NCBI RefSeq assembly: GCF_003111685.1
Contig: NZ_CP022192.1
Location: 1-62,500, forward strand
Source of the DNA: Alloyangia pacifica
Lineage (GTDB): Bacteria > Pseudomonadota > Alphaproteobacteria > Rhodobacterales > Rhodobacteraceae
Length of the DNA stretch: 62,500 nucleotides
Direction: 5' to 3'
In this document: in pieces, positions 8,075 through 16,460 of the stretch
How the letters are laid out: the number at the start of each line of letters is the position of its first letter
Numbering within the stretch: position 1 is the stretch's first letter
The notes under the pieces: model-generated
Seen by the model: the letters and a program-made list of their open reading frames with translations, nothing else
Databases searched by the model: none
Told to the model about the DNA's origin: nothing
Program-made: the position numbers and the translations under genes

Positions 8075-8494
8075 TCAGGGCAGGGTCAGGAAGAGCGGAT
8101 AGGTGAAGAGCCACCACACGAAGGTGGGCCCGACCAGCGCGACGATGAGCAGCGGCAGCACCTTGCGCGGCCCGCGCTCGTGCATGAACAGCAGGCCGGT
8201 CGCCAGCAGATAGGGGATCGAGCACAACAAGAAGCCCAGGCCGGTGTTGGGCCAGATGTCGCCCACCGGGACCATCAGCGAGAAGTAGAGCAGCGTCAGC
8301 GCCAGCGCGCCGAGGAACCGCGGCTTGTCCATGGCCCCCCAGGTGCGGCGCCAGGTGCCGCCCGCCGCCGCGATGCGCGCACGGTCGCGGATCACGATCG
8401 CCAGCCCGAGCAGCCCCAGAAGGAGGGCGATGAGCGTGGGGAAAATCAGGTGCGACGTGTCGAAGTCGATGGTCACACGGGTCAGGTCGCCCAT
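8075..8494 (-). CDS. tctB: tripartite tricarboxylate transporter, small subunit TctB
   Basis: A 139-residue membrane protein with four predicted hydrophobic segments: LIFPTLIALLLGLLGLAIVI, FLGALALTLLYFSLMV, GLGFLLCSIPYLLATGLLF and LLIVALVGPTFVWWLF. Its size and layout match the poorly conserved small TctB subunit. It sits between tctC and tctA in the standard TTT order. The role in the complex is structural and is known only from the family. Confidence 0.88.
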   Translation of the reverse strand: MGDLTRVTIDFDTSHLIFPTLIALLLGLLGLAIVIRDRARIAAAGGTWRRTWGAMDKPRFLGALALTLLYFSLMVPVGDIWPNTGLGFLLCSIPYLLATGLLFMHERGPRKVLPLLIVALVGPTFVWWLFTYPLFLTLP

Positions 8495-8528
8495 TGGGTC
8501 CTCCCTATGGGTGGAAGGCTGCAGTGCG

Positions 8529-8552
8529 CCCGGCCGAACACCCCCGGCCGGG
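8529..8552 (-). repeat. GC hairpin between tctC and tctB
   Basis: An 8-base inverted repeat (CCCGGCCG / CGGCCGGG) with an 8-base loop lies just downstream of the tctC stop. There is no U run, so it is more likely an RNA-stabilising or partial-attenuation hairpin than a full terminator. Such an element could keep binding protein in excess over permease. That function is inferred. Confidence 0.4.
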
Positions 8553-8570
8553 CGGTGAGATCAGCGGCGG

Positions 8571-9620
8571 TCAGGAGCCGGAGGAGATCTCGTCGATCAC
8601 CTGCCTGTAGGTATCCCGCTTCTGGGTCAGGTGTTCGCGCGCGGCCTCGGAGGGCAGGAAGTCGGGAATGAAGAAAGCGTCCTTCTGCCGCTCCTGGATC
8701 TTGCCCTCGTCGTAGAGCTCGGTCAGCGCCGTATCGATCGCGGCGATGATCTCGGGATCCATGTCCTTATTGTAGAGCAGGAAGAATTCCTTGTCGAAAG
8801 TGAAGTCCTCGCTGCCGTCGAGGGTCACGCTGGTCTCGGGGCTGGCATAGCCCAGCATGTCGGCGCGCGTCGTGTTTCCCATGCCGGCCTCGGGCGCCTG
8901 CTCCAGCGTCTCGGGGCGGGCGGTGATCCAGACGAAGCGCATGGCCTTCTCGTCCGAGGGGTCAAGCTGGGTGAACTGCTCGTTGGCCTGGATCGAGCCG
9001 TTGATCACATCGGCCAGATCGTCCCACATCGCCTGGTTCTTGTCGGACTGCGAGCCGGTGTTGACCGCGACGATATTCGCCTCGGACCCCGGCGCGCGCA
9101 CCCGCGCGGCGTTCTTCATCGCGGTGAAGCCGATCTCGGAGACGCCGCCCGGCTGGATGGCGACGCGCACGCGCGTGCCCGACTCGGCCGCGGCAAAGAT
9201 GTCCTCCATCGTCTGGTAGGGGCTGTCGGCCGGCACCAGATAGGCGTTGCCCGGGTTGATCGCCACGGTCGGGCCGACGGTGTAGTCGGCGAAGGGGTCG
9301 GCATAGCCGGTGACCCCGTAGAGGTTGCCGAGGAAGCTCTGGTCATGGAACATCATGATCGTGGTACCGCGCTTGTCGCGGGCCAGCGCCTTGAAGCCCT
9401 CCGAAGCGCCCACGGCATCGACCTTGATGTTGATCCCCAGCTTCTCGGCGAGCGCCTCTGCGACGATCGCGGAGTTCTGGTAAGTGTCGCCCCCGGTCGA
9501 GGTCGAGCCGATCACCATGCGCATGTTCCGCGGCAGGTTCTGCGCCTCGGCAGCCAGCGGCGCTGCGACCATGGCCGCGGCGGACACCGCGGCAAGAAGG
9601 GTTCTGCGGGTAAATGTCAT
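8571..9620 (-). CDS. tctC: tripartite tricarboxylate transporter binding protein TctC
   Basis: A 349-residue periplasmic binding protein. The ATG at 9618-9620 follows GGGAGGAAACG. A twin-Arg-like, Ala-rich signal peptide (MTFTRRTLLAAVSAAAMVAA...) ends near PLAAEA. The mature domain has Bug/TctC-type features, including the early GSTSTGGDTYQNSAIVAEALAEKLG ligand loop. It is the first gene of the leftward tctCBA-lacI operon and is transcribed away from the dehydratase operon. A LacI-type operator lies about 90 bases upstream of the start. Confidence 0.9.
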   Translation of the reverse strand: MTFTRRTLLAAVSAAAMVAAPLAAEAQNLPRNMRMVIGSTSTGGDTYQNSAIVAEALAEKLGINIKVDAVGASEGFKALARDKRGTTIMMFHDQSFLGNLYGVTGYADPFADYTVGPTVAINPGNAYLVPADSPYQTMEDIFAAAESGTRVRVAIQPGGVSEIGFTAMKNAARVRAPGSEANIVAVNTGSQSDKNQAMWDDLADVINGSIQANEQFTQLDPSDEKAMRFVWITARPETLEQAPEAGMGNTTRADMLGYASPETSVTLDGSEDFTFDKEFFLLYNKDMDPEIIAAIDTALTELYDEGKIQERQKDAFFIPDFLPSEAAREHLTQKRDTYRQVIDEISSGS

Positions 9621-9709
9621 CGTTTCCTCCCGATGGGCCGTCTTGCGGCCGGCTGTCTCGTGGCCGGGCGGTCTCCTGTCTCGCGCCCGGCCTGCGTGGC
9701 CATACGCCA

Positions 9710-9723
9710 TGTAAGCGCATACA
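9710..9723. promoter_or_regulatory. LacI-type operator, left copy (TGTAAGCGCATACA)
   Basis: A near-perfect palindrome with the central CG typical of LacI-family sites. The half sites are TGTAAGC and, on the other strand, TGTATGC. A minus-strand TTGACA at 9752-9757 lies about 28 bases upstream, which puts this site close to the likely tctC start point. A second matching copy at 9819-9832 supports a shared repressor. Confidence 0.6.
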
Positions 9724-9818
9724 TAGCTGAAGACCACATCTGCAACCTACCTGTCAAGGAATTCCAGCTTGCCTGCAATTATCGAGCAATTTCCCTCCAA
9801 TCTCTTGACGCTCGATTG

Positions 9819-9832
9819 TGTATACGCATACA
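9819..9832. promoter_or_regulatory. LacI-type operator, right copy (TGTATACGCATACA), over dehydratase promoter
   Basis: A central-CG palindrome with half sites TGTATAC and TGTATGC, nearly identical to the copy 109 bases to the left. A plus-strand -35 hexamer TTGACG sits at 9805-9810, so the palindrome covers the expected -10 position of the promoter for the dehydratase operon. Repressor binding there would block transcription. The LacI protein encoded at 5491-6537 is the likely ligand. Confidence 0.62.
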
Positions 9833-9869
9833 CCAACACCAAGATACCGCGATGAGACGGAGGTGAATC

Positions 9870-11612
9870 ATGTCGCAAAAGCACCGCAAGACACCGCAAC
9901 AGCTGCGGTCCGCGCGCTGGTTCGCCCCGGATGACCTGCGCAGCTTCGGCCACCGCTCGCGGATGATGCAGCTCGGCTATTCCGAAGGCGAGTTCCGCGA
10001 TCGTCCGATCATCGGCATCCTCAACACCTGGTCCGAGCTGAACTCCTGCCACAGCCACTTCCCCGAGCGGGTCAAGGACGTGAAACGCGGTGTGCTGCAG
10101 GCGGGCGGCTTCCCCGTCGAGATGCCCGCCCTGTCGGTCGACGAGAGCTTCAACAAGCCGACCTCGATGCTCTACCGCAACATGCTGGCGATGGAGACCG
10201 AGGAACAGATCCGCGCCCACCCGCTCGACGGCGTGGTGCTGATGGGCGGCTGCGACAAGACCACGCCGGGGCTCGTCATGGGCGCCATCTCGGCGGGGGT
10301 GCCCTTGCTCTTCCTGCCCGCAGGCCCGATGCTGCGCGGCAATTATGCGGGCAAGATCCTGGGCAGCGGCTCGGACGCCTGGAAGTACTGGGACGAGCGC
10401 CGCGCCGGCAATATCACCGACGAGGACTGGCTCGGCCTGCAGGGCGGCATCGCGCGCTCGGCGGGCACCTGCATGACCATGGGCACCGCCTCGACGATGA
10501 CCGCGATCACCGACGCCATGGGCCTCAGCCTGACCGGCGCCTCATCGATTCCCGCCTCGGATTCCGGTCACCAGCGCATGGGCGCCGACTGCGGCCGCCG
10601 CATCGTCGAGATGGTCTGGGAGGACATGACCCCCGAGCAGATCATCACCCCCGCCGCGGTGCAGAATGCCGCCAAGGTCGCCATGGCCACCGGCTGCTCG
10701 ACCAATGCCGTCGTCCACCTCATCGCCATGGCGCGCCGCGCGGGCGTCGATCTGACGCTCGACCATCTCGACGCGCTCGGCCGGGTCACCCCGCTGATCG
10801 CCAACGTCCGCCCCTCGGGCAAGGATTACCTGATGGAGGATTTCTACTACGCCGGCGGGCTGCGTGCGCTGATGAAGCAGATGCAGGAGATGCTCGACCT
10901 CTCCTGCCTCACCGTCACCGGGCGCACACTTGGCGACGAAATCGCCACCGCCGAGGTCTACAATGACGATGTGATCCGCCCGCTCGCGAACCCGGTCTAC
11001 CACGAGGGCTCTCTGGCGCTGCTGCGCGGCAACCTCTGCCCCGACGGCGCGGTGATCAAGCCCGCCGCCTGCGATCCCAAGTTCCACGTACACGAAGGCC
11101 CGGCGCTGGTCTTCGACAGCTACCCCGAGATGAAGGCGGCGGTGGACGACGAGACGCTCGACGTGACGCCCGACCACGTCATGGTGCTGCGCAACGCCGG
11201 CCCGCAGGGCGGCCCGGGCTTTCCCGAATGGGGCATGCTGCCGATCCCCAAGGCGCTGATCAAGCAGGGCCACCGCGACATGCTGCGCATCTCCGACGCC
11301 CGCATGTCCGGCACCTCCTACGGCGCCTGCGTGCTGCACGTCGCGCCCGAAAGCTTCGTCGGCGGGCCGCTGGCGCTGCTGCAAACCGGCGACATCGTGC
11401 GGCTCGACCTGCCGAACCGCCGCCTAGACATGCTGGTGGACGAGGAAGAGATCGCCCGCCGCCGGGCCGCATGGACGCCGCCGGAGCCGCGCTTCGAACG
11501 GGGCTGGGGCTACATGTTCTCGCGCCACGTCACCCAGGCCGACAAGGGCTGCGACTTCGACTACCTCGAACGCGATTTCGGCCGCACCGCGGGCGAACCA
11601 GACATTTTCTGA
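9870..11612 (+). CDS. IlvD/Edd-family dehydratase, L-arabinonate (pentonate) dehydratase type
   Basis: A 580-residue [Fe-S] and Mg2+-dependent dehydratase that removes water from a sugar acid to give a 2-keto-3-deoxy acid. Three cluster cysteines fall at C60, C128 (in GGCDKTTP) and C201. K130 is in the position of the carbamylated Mg ligand, and S480 in RMSGTSYG is the likely catalytic serine. This pattern is almost residue-for-residue that of the characterised [2Fe-2S] rhizobial L-arabinonate dehydratase. A GGAG ribosome site precedes the ATG. It is the first gene of a three-gene rightward unit controlled by LacI-type operators. The exact sugar acid is inferred from the family and is not proven. 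Confidence 0.9.
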   Translation: MSQKHRKTPQQLRSARWFAPDDLRSFGHRSRMMQLGYSEGEFRDRPIIGILNTWSELNSCHSHFPERVKDVKRGVLQAGGFPVEMPALSVDESFNKPTSMLYRNMLAMETEEQIRAHPLDGVVLMGGCDKTTPGLVMGAISAGVPLLFLPAGPMLRGNYAGKILGSGSDAWKYWDERRAGNITDEDWLGLQGGIARSAGTCMTMGTASTMTAITDAMGLSLTGASSIPASDSGHQRMGADCGRRIVEMVWEDMTPEQIITPAAVQNAAKVAMATGCSTNAVVHLIAMARRAGVDLTLDHLDALGRVTPLIANVRPSGKDYLMEDFYYAGGLRALMKQMQEMLDLSCLTVTGRTLGDEIATAEVYNDDVIRPLANPVYHEGSLALLRGNLCPDGAVIKPAACDPKFHVHEGPALVFDSYPEMKAAVDDETLDVTPDHVMVLRNAGPQGGPGFPEWGMLPIPKALIKQGHRDMLRISDARMSGTSYGACVLHVAPESFVGGPLALLQTGDIVRLDLPNRRLDMLVDEEEIARRRAAWTPPEPRFERGWGYMFSRHVTQADKGCDFDYLERDFGRTAGEPDIF

Positions 11613-11623
11613 GGAGGATTCAC

Positions 11624-12520
11624 ATGCTCGATCTCGACAGCGCCCTCGCCGGCATCTCCGGCATCCTTGTCACCCCCTATGACGAGGCGGGCGAGATTGC
11701 TCCGGCCAAGCTCACCCCGATCCTCGACCGCGCGCTTGGCGCCGGGCTGCACATGCCCGTGGTCAACGGCAACACCGGCGAGTTCTACGCGCTGACCACC
11801 GACGAGGCCTGCGTGATGGCCCGCGAGGTCTGCGCCATGGTCGATGGCCGCGCCCCGGTGCTGGCGGGCATCGGCCGCGGCATTCGCGACGCCTGCGCGC
11901 TGGCCCGCGCCAGTGCAGAGGCCGGGGCCACGGCGCTGATGATCCACCAGCCGCCAGACCCCTTTGTCGCGCCGCGCGGCACGGTCGATTACGTCAAGGC
12001 CATCGCCGATGCCTCGGGCGGGCTGCCGATGATGCTCTACCTGCGCAACGACGCGATCGGCACCGGCGCCATCGCCGACCTTTGCGCGGTGCCCGGGGTG
12101 AAGGGCGTGAAATGGGCCACCCCCAACCCGCAGAAGCTCGCCGCCGCCAAGGCCGCCTGCGATCCCGCGATCACCTGGGTCGGCGGTCTTGCCGAGGTCT
12201 GGGCGCCGACCTTCTACGCGGTGGGCGCGCGCGGCTTCACCTCGGGGCTCATCAACGTCTGGCCCGAGCGTTCGCTGGCGATCCATGCCGCGCTCGAGGC
12301 ATCGGATTACACCGAGGCGAACCGGCTGATCCACGAGATGCAGGCCTTCGAGGACATCCGCGCCGAAGAGATGAACGGCACCAATGTGACCGGCGTGAAG
12401 GCCGCGCTCCAGGCCACCGGCTTTGACTGCGGCGCCACGCGCCCGCCCTCGGCCTGGCCGCTGACCCCTGCGCAGAAGGAAAAACTGCAGGTCTTCCTCA
12501 AGACCAACGGCCTGATCTGA
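11624..12520 (+). CDS. DapA-family lyase/dehydratase, probable 2-keto-3-deoxypentonate enzyme
   Basis: A 298-residue TIM-barrel protein of the dihydrodipicolinate synthase/N-acetylneuraminate lyase family. The Schiff-base lysine is K163 (GVKGVKW) and the partner tyrosine is Y139. The usual GTTGE loop reads GNTGE (49-53), and the usual YNxP after the tyrosine is replaced by YLRND. It starts 11 bases after the dehydratase with GAGGAGG. In relatives this position acts on the 2-keto-3-deoxy acid made by the dehydratase, either dehydrating it to 2-oxoglutarate semialdehyde or cleaving it. The altered tyrosine loop leaves the reaction open. Confidence 0.85.
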   Translation: MLDLDSALAGISGILVTPYDEAGEIAPAKLTPILDRALGAGLHMPVVNGNTGEFYALTTDEACVMAREVCAMVDGRAPVLAGIGRGIRDACALARASAEAGATALMIHQPPDPFVAPRGTVDYVKAIADASGGLPMMLYLRNDAIGTGAIADLCAVPGVKGVKWATPNPQKLAAAKAACDPAITWVGGLAEVWAPTFYAVGARGFTSGLINVWPERSLAIHAALEASDYTEANRLIHEMQAFEDIRAEEMNGTNVTGVKAALQATGFDCGATRPPSAWPLTPAQKEKLQVFLKTNGLI

Positions 12521-12590
12521 CACCCATTTGCCGGGCGCCCGGAACCTTCCCTGCCCGACACGCCCCCCTGTTCTTCTGGAGGAGACCCCG

Positions 12591-13304
12591 ATGAATCCCG
12601 AAACCCGCGCCATCTTGATGGATGTCTCCGTCGCAACGCTGGCCACTGCGCTCTTCAAGCGCGGCCTGCGCAACCAGGTGATCCAGGGCGTGCACCCGGT
12701 CGGCTGGAAAGGCCGGAACATGGTCGGCCCGGCCTTCACCCTGCGCTACATGCCCGCCCGCGAGGATCGCAATCAGCTTTCGGAGTTCCGCAATCCCGAG
12801 CACCCGCAGCGCGTGGCGATCGAGACCTGTCCCGAGGGGCACGTTCTGGTCATGGACAGCCGCAAGCAGGCCAACGCCGCCTCGGCGGGAGACATCCTGA
12901 TCACCCGGCTCATGATGCGCGGCGGTGCCGGCGTGGTCACCGATGGCGGCTTCCGCGACGCCGCGGTGATCGCCGAGCTCGACATGCCGGCCTATCACAG
13001 CCGCCCCTCGAGCCCGACCAACCTCACCAACAACGAGGCCATCGCGATCAACGAGCCGATCGGCTGCGGCGACGCCCCGGTGTTCCCCGGCGACGTCATC
13101 GTCGGCGACGCGGATTGCGTCATCGTGATCCCGGCGCATATGGCCGACGAGGTCGCCGCCGAGGCCCGAGAGATGACCGCCTACGAGGATTTCGTGGTCG
13201 AGCAGGTCAAGGCGGGCGCGCCGATCATCGGGCTCTATCCCCGCGTCAACGAAGAGAAATACGGCCCTCTCTTCGAAGCGTGGCGGGCCGAGAACGGCCG
13301 CTGA
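12591..13304 (+). CDS. RraA-family protein (HMG aldolase/oxaloacetate decarboxylase-like)
   Basis: A 237-residue member of the RraA/MenG family. It has GAGVVTDGGFRD, the Gly-Arg-Asp region that binds the keto-acid carboxylate and Mg2+, and PGDVIVGDADCVIVIP, the family signature near the C-terminal third. Relatives in catabolic clusters are class II aldolases or oxaloacetate decarboxylases, rather than RNase E inhibitors. It follows the DapA-family gene by 70 bases with a strong GGAGGAG site. It may cleave or decarboxylate a product of the pathway. The substrate is not predictable. Confidence 0.82.
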   Translation: MNPETRAILMDVSVATLATALFKRGLRNQVIQGVHPVGWKGRNMVGPAFTLRYMPAREDRNQLSEFRNPEHPQRVAIETCPEGHVLVMDSRKQANAASAGDILITRLMMRGGAGVVTDGGFRDAAVIAELDMPAYHSRPSSPTNLTNNEAIAINEPIGCGDAPVFPGDVIVGDADCVIVIPAHMADEVAAEAREMTAYEDFVVEQVKAGAPIIGLYPRVNEEKYGPLFEAWRAENGR

Positions 13305-13427
13305 CCGGCCCCGCCAACCTGCGCGTCGCATGTGGCGCGTGCGTCGCGCCGCATCTTGCGGCGGTTGATCGCCCGACCCGAGGCGCGAGGGTCGCCGAGC
13401 GCTGCTGCACGGCACCCGCGCGCGTTC

Positions 13428-13892
13428 TCAGTCGAGCCGCGCGGGCGTGTCCTTCACCCGCCGGATCGGGATCGAGGATTCCAGCGAGGCGACCCCGGGC
13501 AGCTTGGTCAGCCGCCCGGTGAGAAAACGCTCGTATTCCATCAGATCCCGCACAGAGATCCGCAGCAGGTAGTCGAAACTGCCGGTCATCAGCCAGCAGT
13601 CGACGACCTCGGGACAGCGCCGGACCTCGGTCTCGAAGGCCTCCAGCCGGTCGTCGATCTGCCGGTCGAGCCGCACCGAGATGAACACGCTGAAGCCGAA
13701 CCCCAGTTTTCCCTCGTCGATCCGGGCGCTGTAGCCGGTGATATAGCCCTCGGACTCGAGCCTGCGGATCCGCCGCGCGCAGGGCGAGGCCGAGAGCCCG
13801 ACCCGTTCGCTCAGGTCCTGATGACTGGCACGCGCATTTTTCTGCAACTCGCGGAGGAGCTTTCGGTCAATCTCGTCGAGGTCCTGGCTCAT
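13428..13892 (-). CDS. Lrp/AsnC-family transcriptional regulator
   Basis: A 154-residue feast/famine regulator. It has an N-terminal helix-turn-helix (LDEIDRKLLRELQKNARASHQDLSERVGLSASPCARRIRRLESEGYI) and a C-terminal RAM effector domain containing TGSFDYLLRISV. The start at 13892 gives the normal family length; longer readings run into the next gene's promoter. It is divergent from the E1-like enzyme gene, 130 bases apart. In Pseudomonas putida the Lrp-type MdeR controls an E1-like gene, mdeB, which suggests the same pairing here. That is an analogy, not proof. Confidence 0.93.
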   Translation of the reverse strand: MSQDLDEIDRKLLRELQKNARASHQDLSERVGLSASPCARRIRRLESEGYITGYSARIDEGKLGFGFSVFISVRLDRQIDDRLEAFETEVRRCPEVVDCWLMTGSFDYLLRISVRDLMEYERFLTGRLTKLPGVASLESSIPIRRVKDTPARLD

Positions 13893-14022
13893 GTGCGCTG
13901 ATTTTCCCCATCGAATCCGTCTCTCACGCTTATTTCCACTACACAAAGGCGCCATGGGCAATGGGAAAGGCGAGTTCCGCTTCGGCGAGTCATATACGCT
14001 CGCGCGGAAAGGGAGGCACCAC

Positions 14023-16401
14023 ATGACCGACGACGCGCAGCACCTCAAGGTGATCGAGCAGCGACTGCTTTGGCTGTCGCACTGGATGATCCACAACGCC
14101 AATCATCTCCGCCCCAAGGAAGACGGCATCAAGATCGGCGGGCATCAGGCCTCCTCGGCCTCGATGGTGTCGATCATGACGGCGCTCTACTTCTCGGCGC
14201 TGCGCCCCGAGGACCGGGTGGCGGTCAAGCCCCATGCCTCGCCGATCTTCCACGCGATGCAGTACCTGATGGGAAACCAGACGCGCGAGAAGATGGAGAA
14301 TTTCCGCGGCTACGGCGGCGTGCAGAGCTACCCGAGCCGCACCAAGGACATCGACGATGTCGACTTCTCCACCGGCTCCGTCGGTCTCGGCGTGGGGATC
14401 ACCGCGTTGGCTTCGATGGTACAGGACTTCATCCGCGCCAAGGACTGGGGGGCCGAGGTCGATGCCGGCCGGATGGTCGCACTGGTCGGCGATGCCGAGC
14501 TTGACGAAGGCAATGTCTACGAGGTGCTGCAGGAGGGCTGGAAGAACGACCTGCGCAACTGCTGGTGGGTGATCGACTACAACCGCCAGTCGCTCGACGG
14601 CATCGTCCGCGAGGGACTCTTCGGGCGGGTCGAGAAGATCTTCGAGGCCTTCGGCTGGGACGTGGTGCGGGTGAAATACGGCGCCCTGCAACGCGATGCC
14701 TTCGACGAGCCCGGCGGCGCGCGGCTGCGCGACTGGATCGACGCCTGCCCCAACGCCGAATACTCGGCGCTCACCTATCGCGGCGGCGCGGTCTGGCGCG
14801 AGCGGCTGATGGAGGATCTGGGCGATCAGGGCGATGTCACCGCGCTCCTCGAGCGGCGCAGCGATGCCGAGCTGGCGGCGCTGATGGAGAACCTCGGCGG
14901 CAACTGCGTGTCCACCATGGCCGAGGCCTTTGCCGCCGTGGACCACGACCGCCCCGTGTGTTTCCTCGCCTACACGATCAAGGGCTGGGGCACACCCATC
15001 GCCGGGCACAAGGACAACCACGGCGGGCTGATGACCAAGGCGCAGATGGCCGAATGGCAGGCGCATATGGGCGTCGCCGAGGGTCAGGAATGGGAGCCCT
15101 TCGCCACGGTGAAGGATGCCGCGGCGCTGAAACAGTTCCTCGCCCGCGTGCCTTTCTTCGCGCGCGGCGCGCGGCGCTATTCCGATGCCCGCCTGCCCGT
15201 CCCTGCCGTCGCGGTGGACACCAGCCGCGAGATCTCGACGCAGATGGCCTTTGGCAAGATCCTCGACGATCTGGCGCGCGGCGACAGCGATCTGGCGGCG
15301 CGGATCATGACCACTTCGCCCGACGTGACCGGCACCACCGGGCTCGGCCCATGGGTGAACCGGCGCAAGCTCTTTGCCCGGGCGGCGCAGAGCGATGCTT
15401 TCATCGAGCACCGCATCCCCTCGACCGCCAAGTGGAACTTCGCCCCCGAGGGGCAGCACCTCGAGCTTGGTATCGCCGAGATGAACCTCTTCCTGCTGCT
15501 CGGCGCGGCGGGGCTGTCGCACAGCCTCTTCGGCAAGCGGGTGATCCCCATCGGCACGGTTTACGACCCCTTCGTCGCGCGCGGGCTCGATGCGCTGAAC
15601 TACGCCTGCTACCAGGACGCGCGCTTCATGATCGTCGGCACGCCCTCGGGCGTCACGCTCGCCCCCGAGGGCGGCGCGCACCAGTCGGTCGGCACGCCGC
15701 TTATCGGCATGAGCCAGGACGGGCTCGCGGCCTTCGAGCCCGCCTTTGCCGACGAGTTGGCGGTGATCATGGAATGGGCCTTCGACTACCTGCAGCGCGA
15801 TGGGCACAAGGACGGCGGCGGCGACCCCGACGAACGCACATGGCTGCGCGACGAGACCGGCGGCTCGGTCTACCTGCGGCTCACCACCAAGCCGCTCGAG
15901 CAGCCCGGCAAGCGCCATGACGACGCCTTCGTGCAGGGCGCCATCGACGGCGGCTACTGGCTGCGCAAGCCGGGACCGAACTGCTCGGTGGTCATCGCCT
16001 ATCAGGGCGCGGTGGCCGACGAGGCGATCGCGGCGGCGGGGATGATCGGCGAGCACCGGCGCGACGTGGGGGTTCTGGCGGTGACCTCGGCCGACCGGCT
16101 CAACGCCGGCTGGACCGCGGCGCAGCGGGACCGGGCGCGCGGCAATGCACAGGCGCGCTCGCATGTGGAATCGCTGCTCGGCGAGCTGCCGCGCCACTGC
16201 ACGCTGGTCACGGCGATCGACGGACACCCGGCGACGCTGTCGTGGCTCGGCGCGGTGGCCGGGCACCGGGTGATCCCGCATGGGGTCGAGCACTTCGGCC
16301 AGACCGGGACAATCGGCGATCTCTACCGCCACTTCGGTCTGGATCGCGAGAGCCTCGCGCAGGCGGTGACCCACCTGACCGTCGGGGCGGCGGTCGCCTG
16401 A
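14023..16401 (+). CDS. thiamine-diphosphate-dependent 2-oxoacid dehydrogenase E1 / transketolase-like (MdeB-like)
   Basis: A 792-residue, single-chain enzyme with the layout of homodimeric pyruvate dehydrogenase E1. It has an N-terminal thiamine-diphosphate domain with GDAELDEGNVYEVLQEG (about 156-172) running into the VIDYN end of the cofactor motif. A central pyrimidine domain contains LELGIAEMNLFLLL, and a C-terminal transketolase-like domain follows. GGGAGG lies upstream of the ATG. No E2 or E3 gene is nearby, so it either borrows the cell's subunits or works as a decarboxylating or ketol-transfer enzyme. The adjacent Lrp regulator suggests a 2-oxoacid from amino acid breakdown, for example 2-oxobutyrate as proposed for MdeB. 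Confidence 0.85.
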   Translation: MTDDAQHLKVIEQRLLWLSHWMIHNANHLRPKEDGIKIGGHQASSASMVSIMTALYFSALRPEDRVAVKPHASPIFHAMQYLMGNQTREKMENFRGYGGVQSYPSRTKDIDDVDFSTGSVGLGVGITALASMVQDFIRAKDWGAEVDAGRMVALVGDAELDEGNVYEVLQEGWKNDLRNCWWVIDYNRQSLDGIVREGLFGRVEKIFEAFGWDVVRVKYGALQRDAFDEPGGARLRDWIDACPNAEYSALTYRGGAVWRERLMEDLGDQGDVTALLERRSDAELAALMENLGGNCVSTMAEAFAAVDHDRPVCFLAYTIKGWGTPIAGHKDNHGGLMTKAQMAEWQAHMGVAEGQEWEPFATVKDAAALKQFLARVPFFARGARRYSDARLPVPAVAVDTSREISTQMAFGKILDDLARGDSDLAARIMTTSPDVTGTTGLGPWVNRRKLFARAAQSDAFIEHRIPSTAKWNFAPEGQHLELGIAEMNLFLLLGAAGLSHSLFGKRVIPIGTVYDPFVARGLDALNYACYQDARFMIVGTPSGVTLAPEGGAHQSVGTPLIGMSQDGLAAFEPAFADELAVIMEWAFDYLQRDGHKDGGGDPDERTWLRDETGGSVYLRLTTKPLEQPGKRHDDAFVQGAIDGGYWLRKPGPNCSVVIAYQGAVADEAIAAAGMIGEHRRDVGVLAVTSADRLNAGWTAAQRDRARGNAQARSHVESLLGELPRHCTLVTAIDGHPATLSWLGAVAGHRVIPHGVEHFGQTGTIGDLYRHFGLDRESLAQAVTHLTVGAAVA

Positions 16402-16460
16402 CGCGGCGGCCCTCTGAAAGTCGCCCTGTAGAAACTCCCTCGTGAAAATCCCCCCGCGCG

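Noticed and set aside
13320..13365. Tandem small hairpins (GGCGCG...CGCGCC and CCGC...GCGG) between the RraA-family and Lrp genes
   Set aside because: Stems are short, GC-only and lack U runs; in this GC-rich background they are expected by chance, although a convergent terminator role cannot be excluded.
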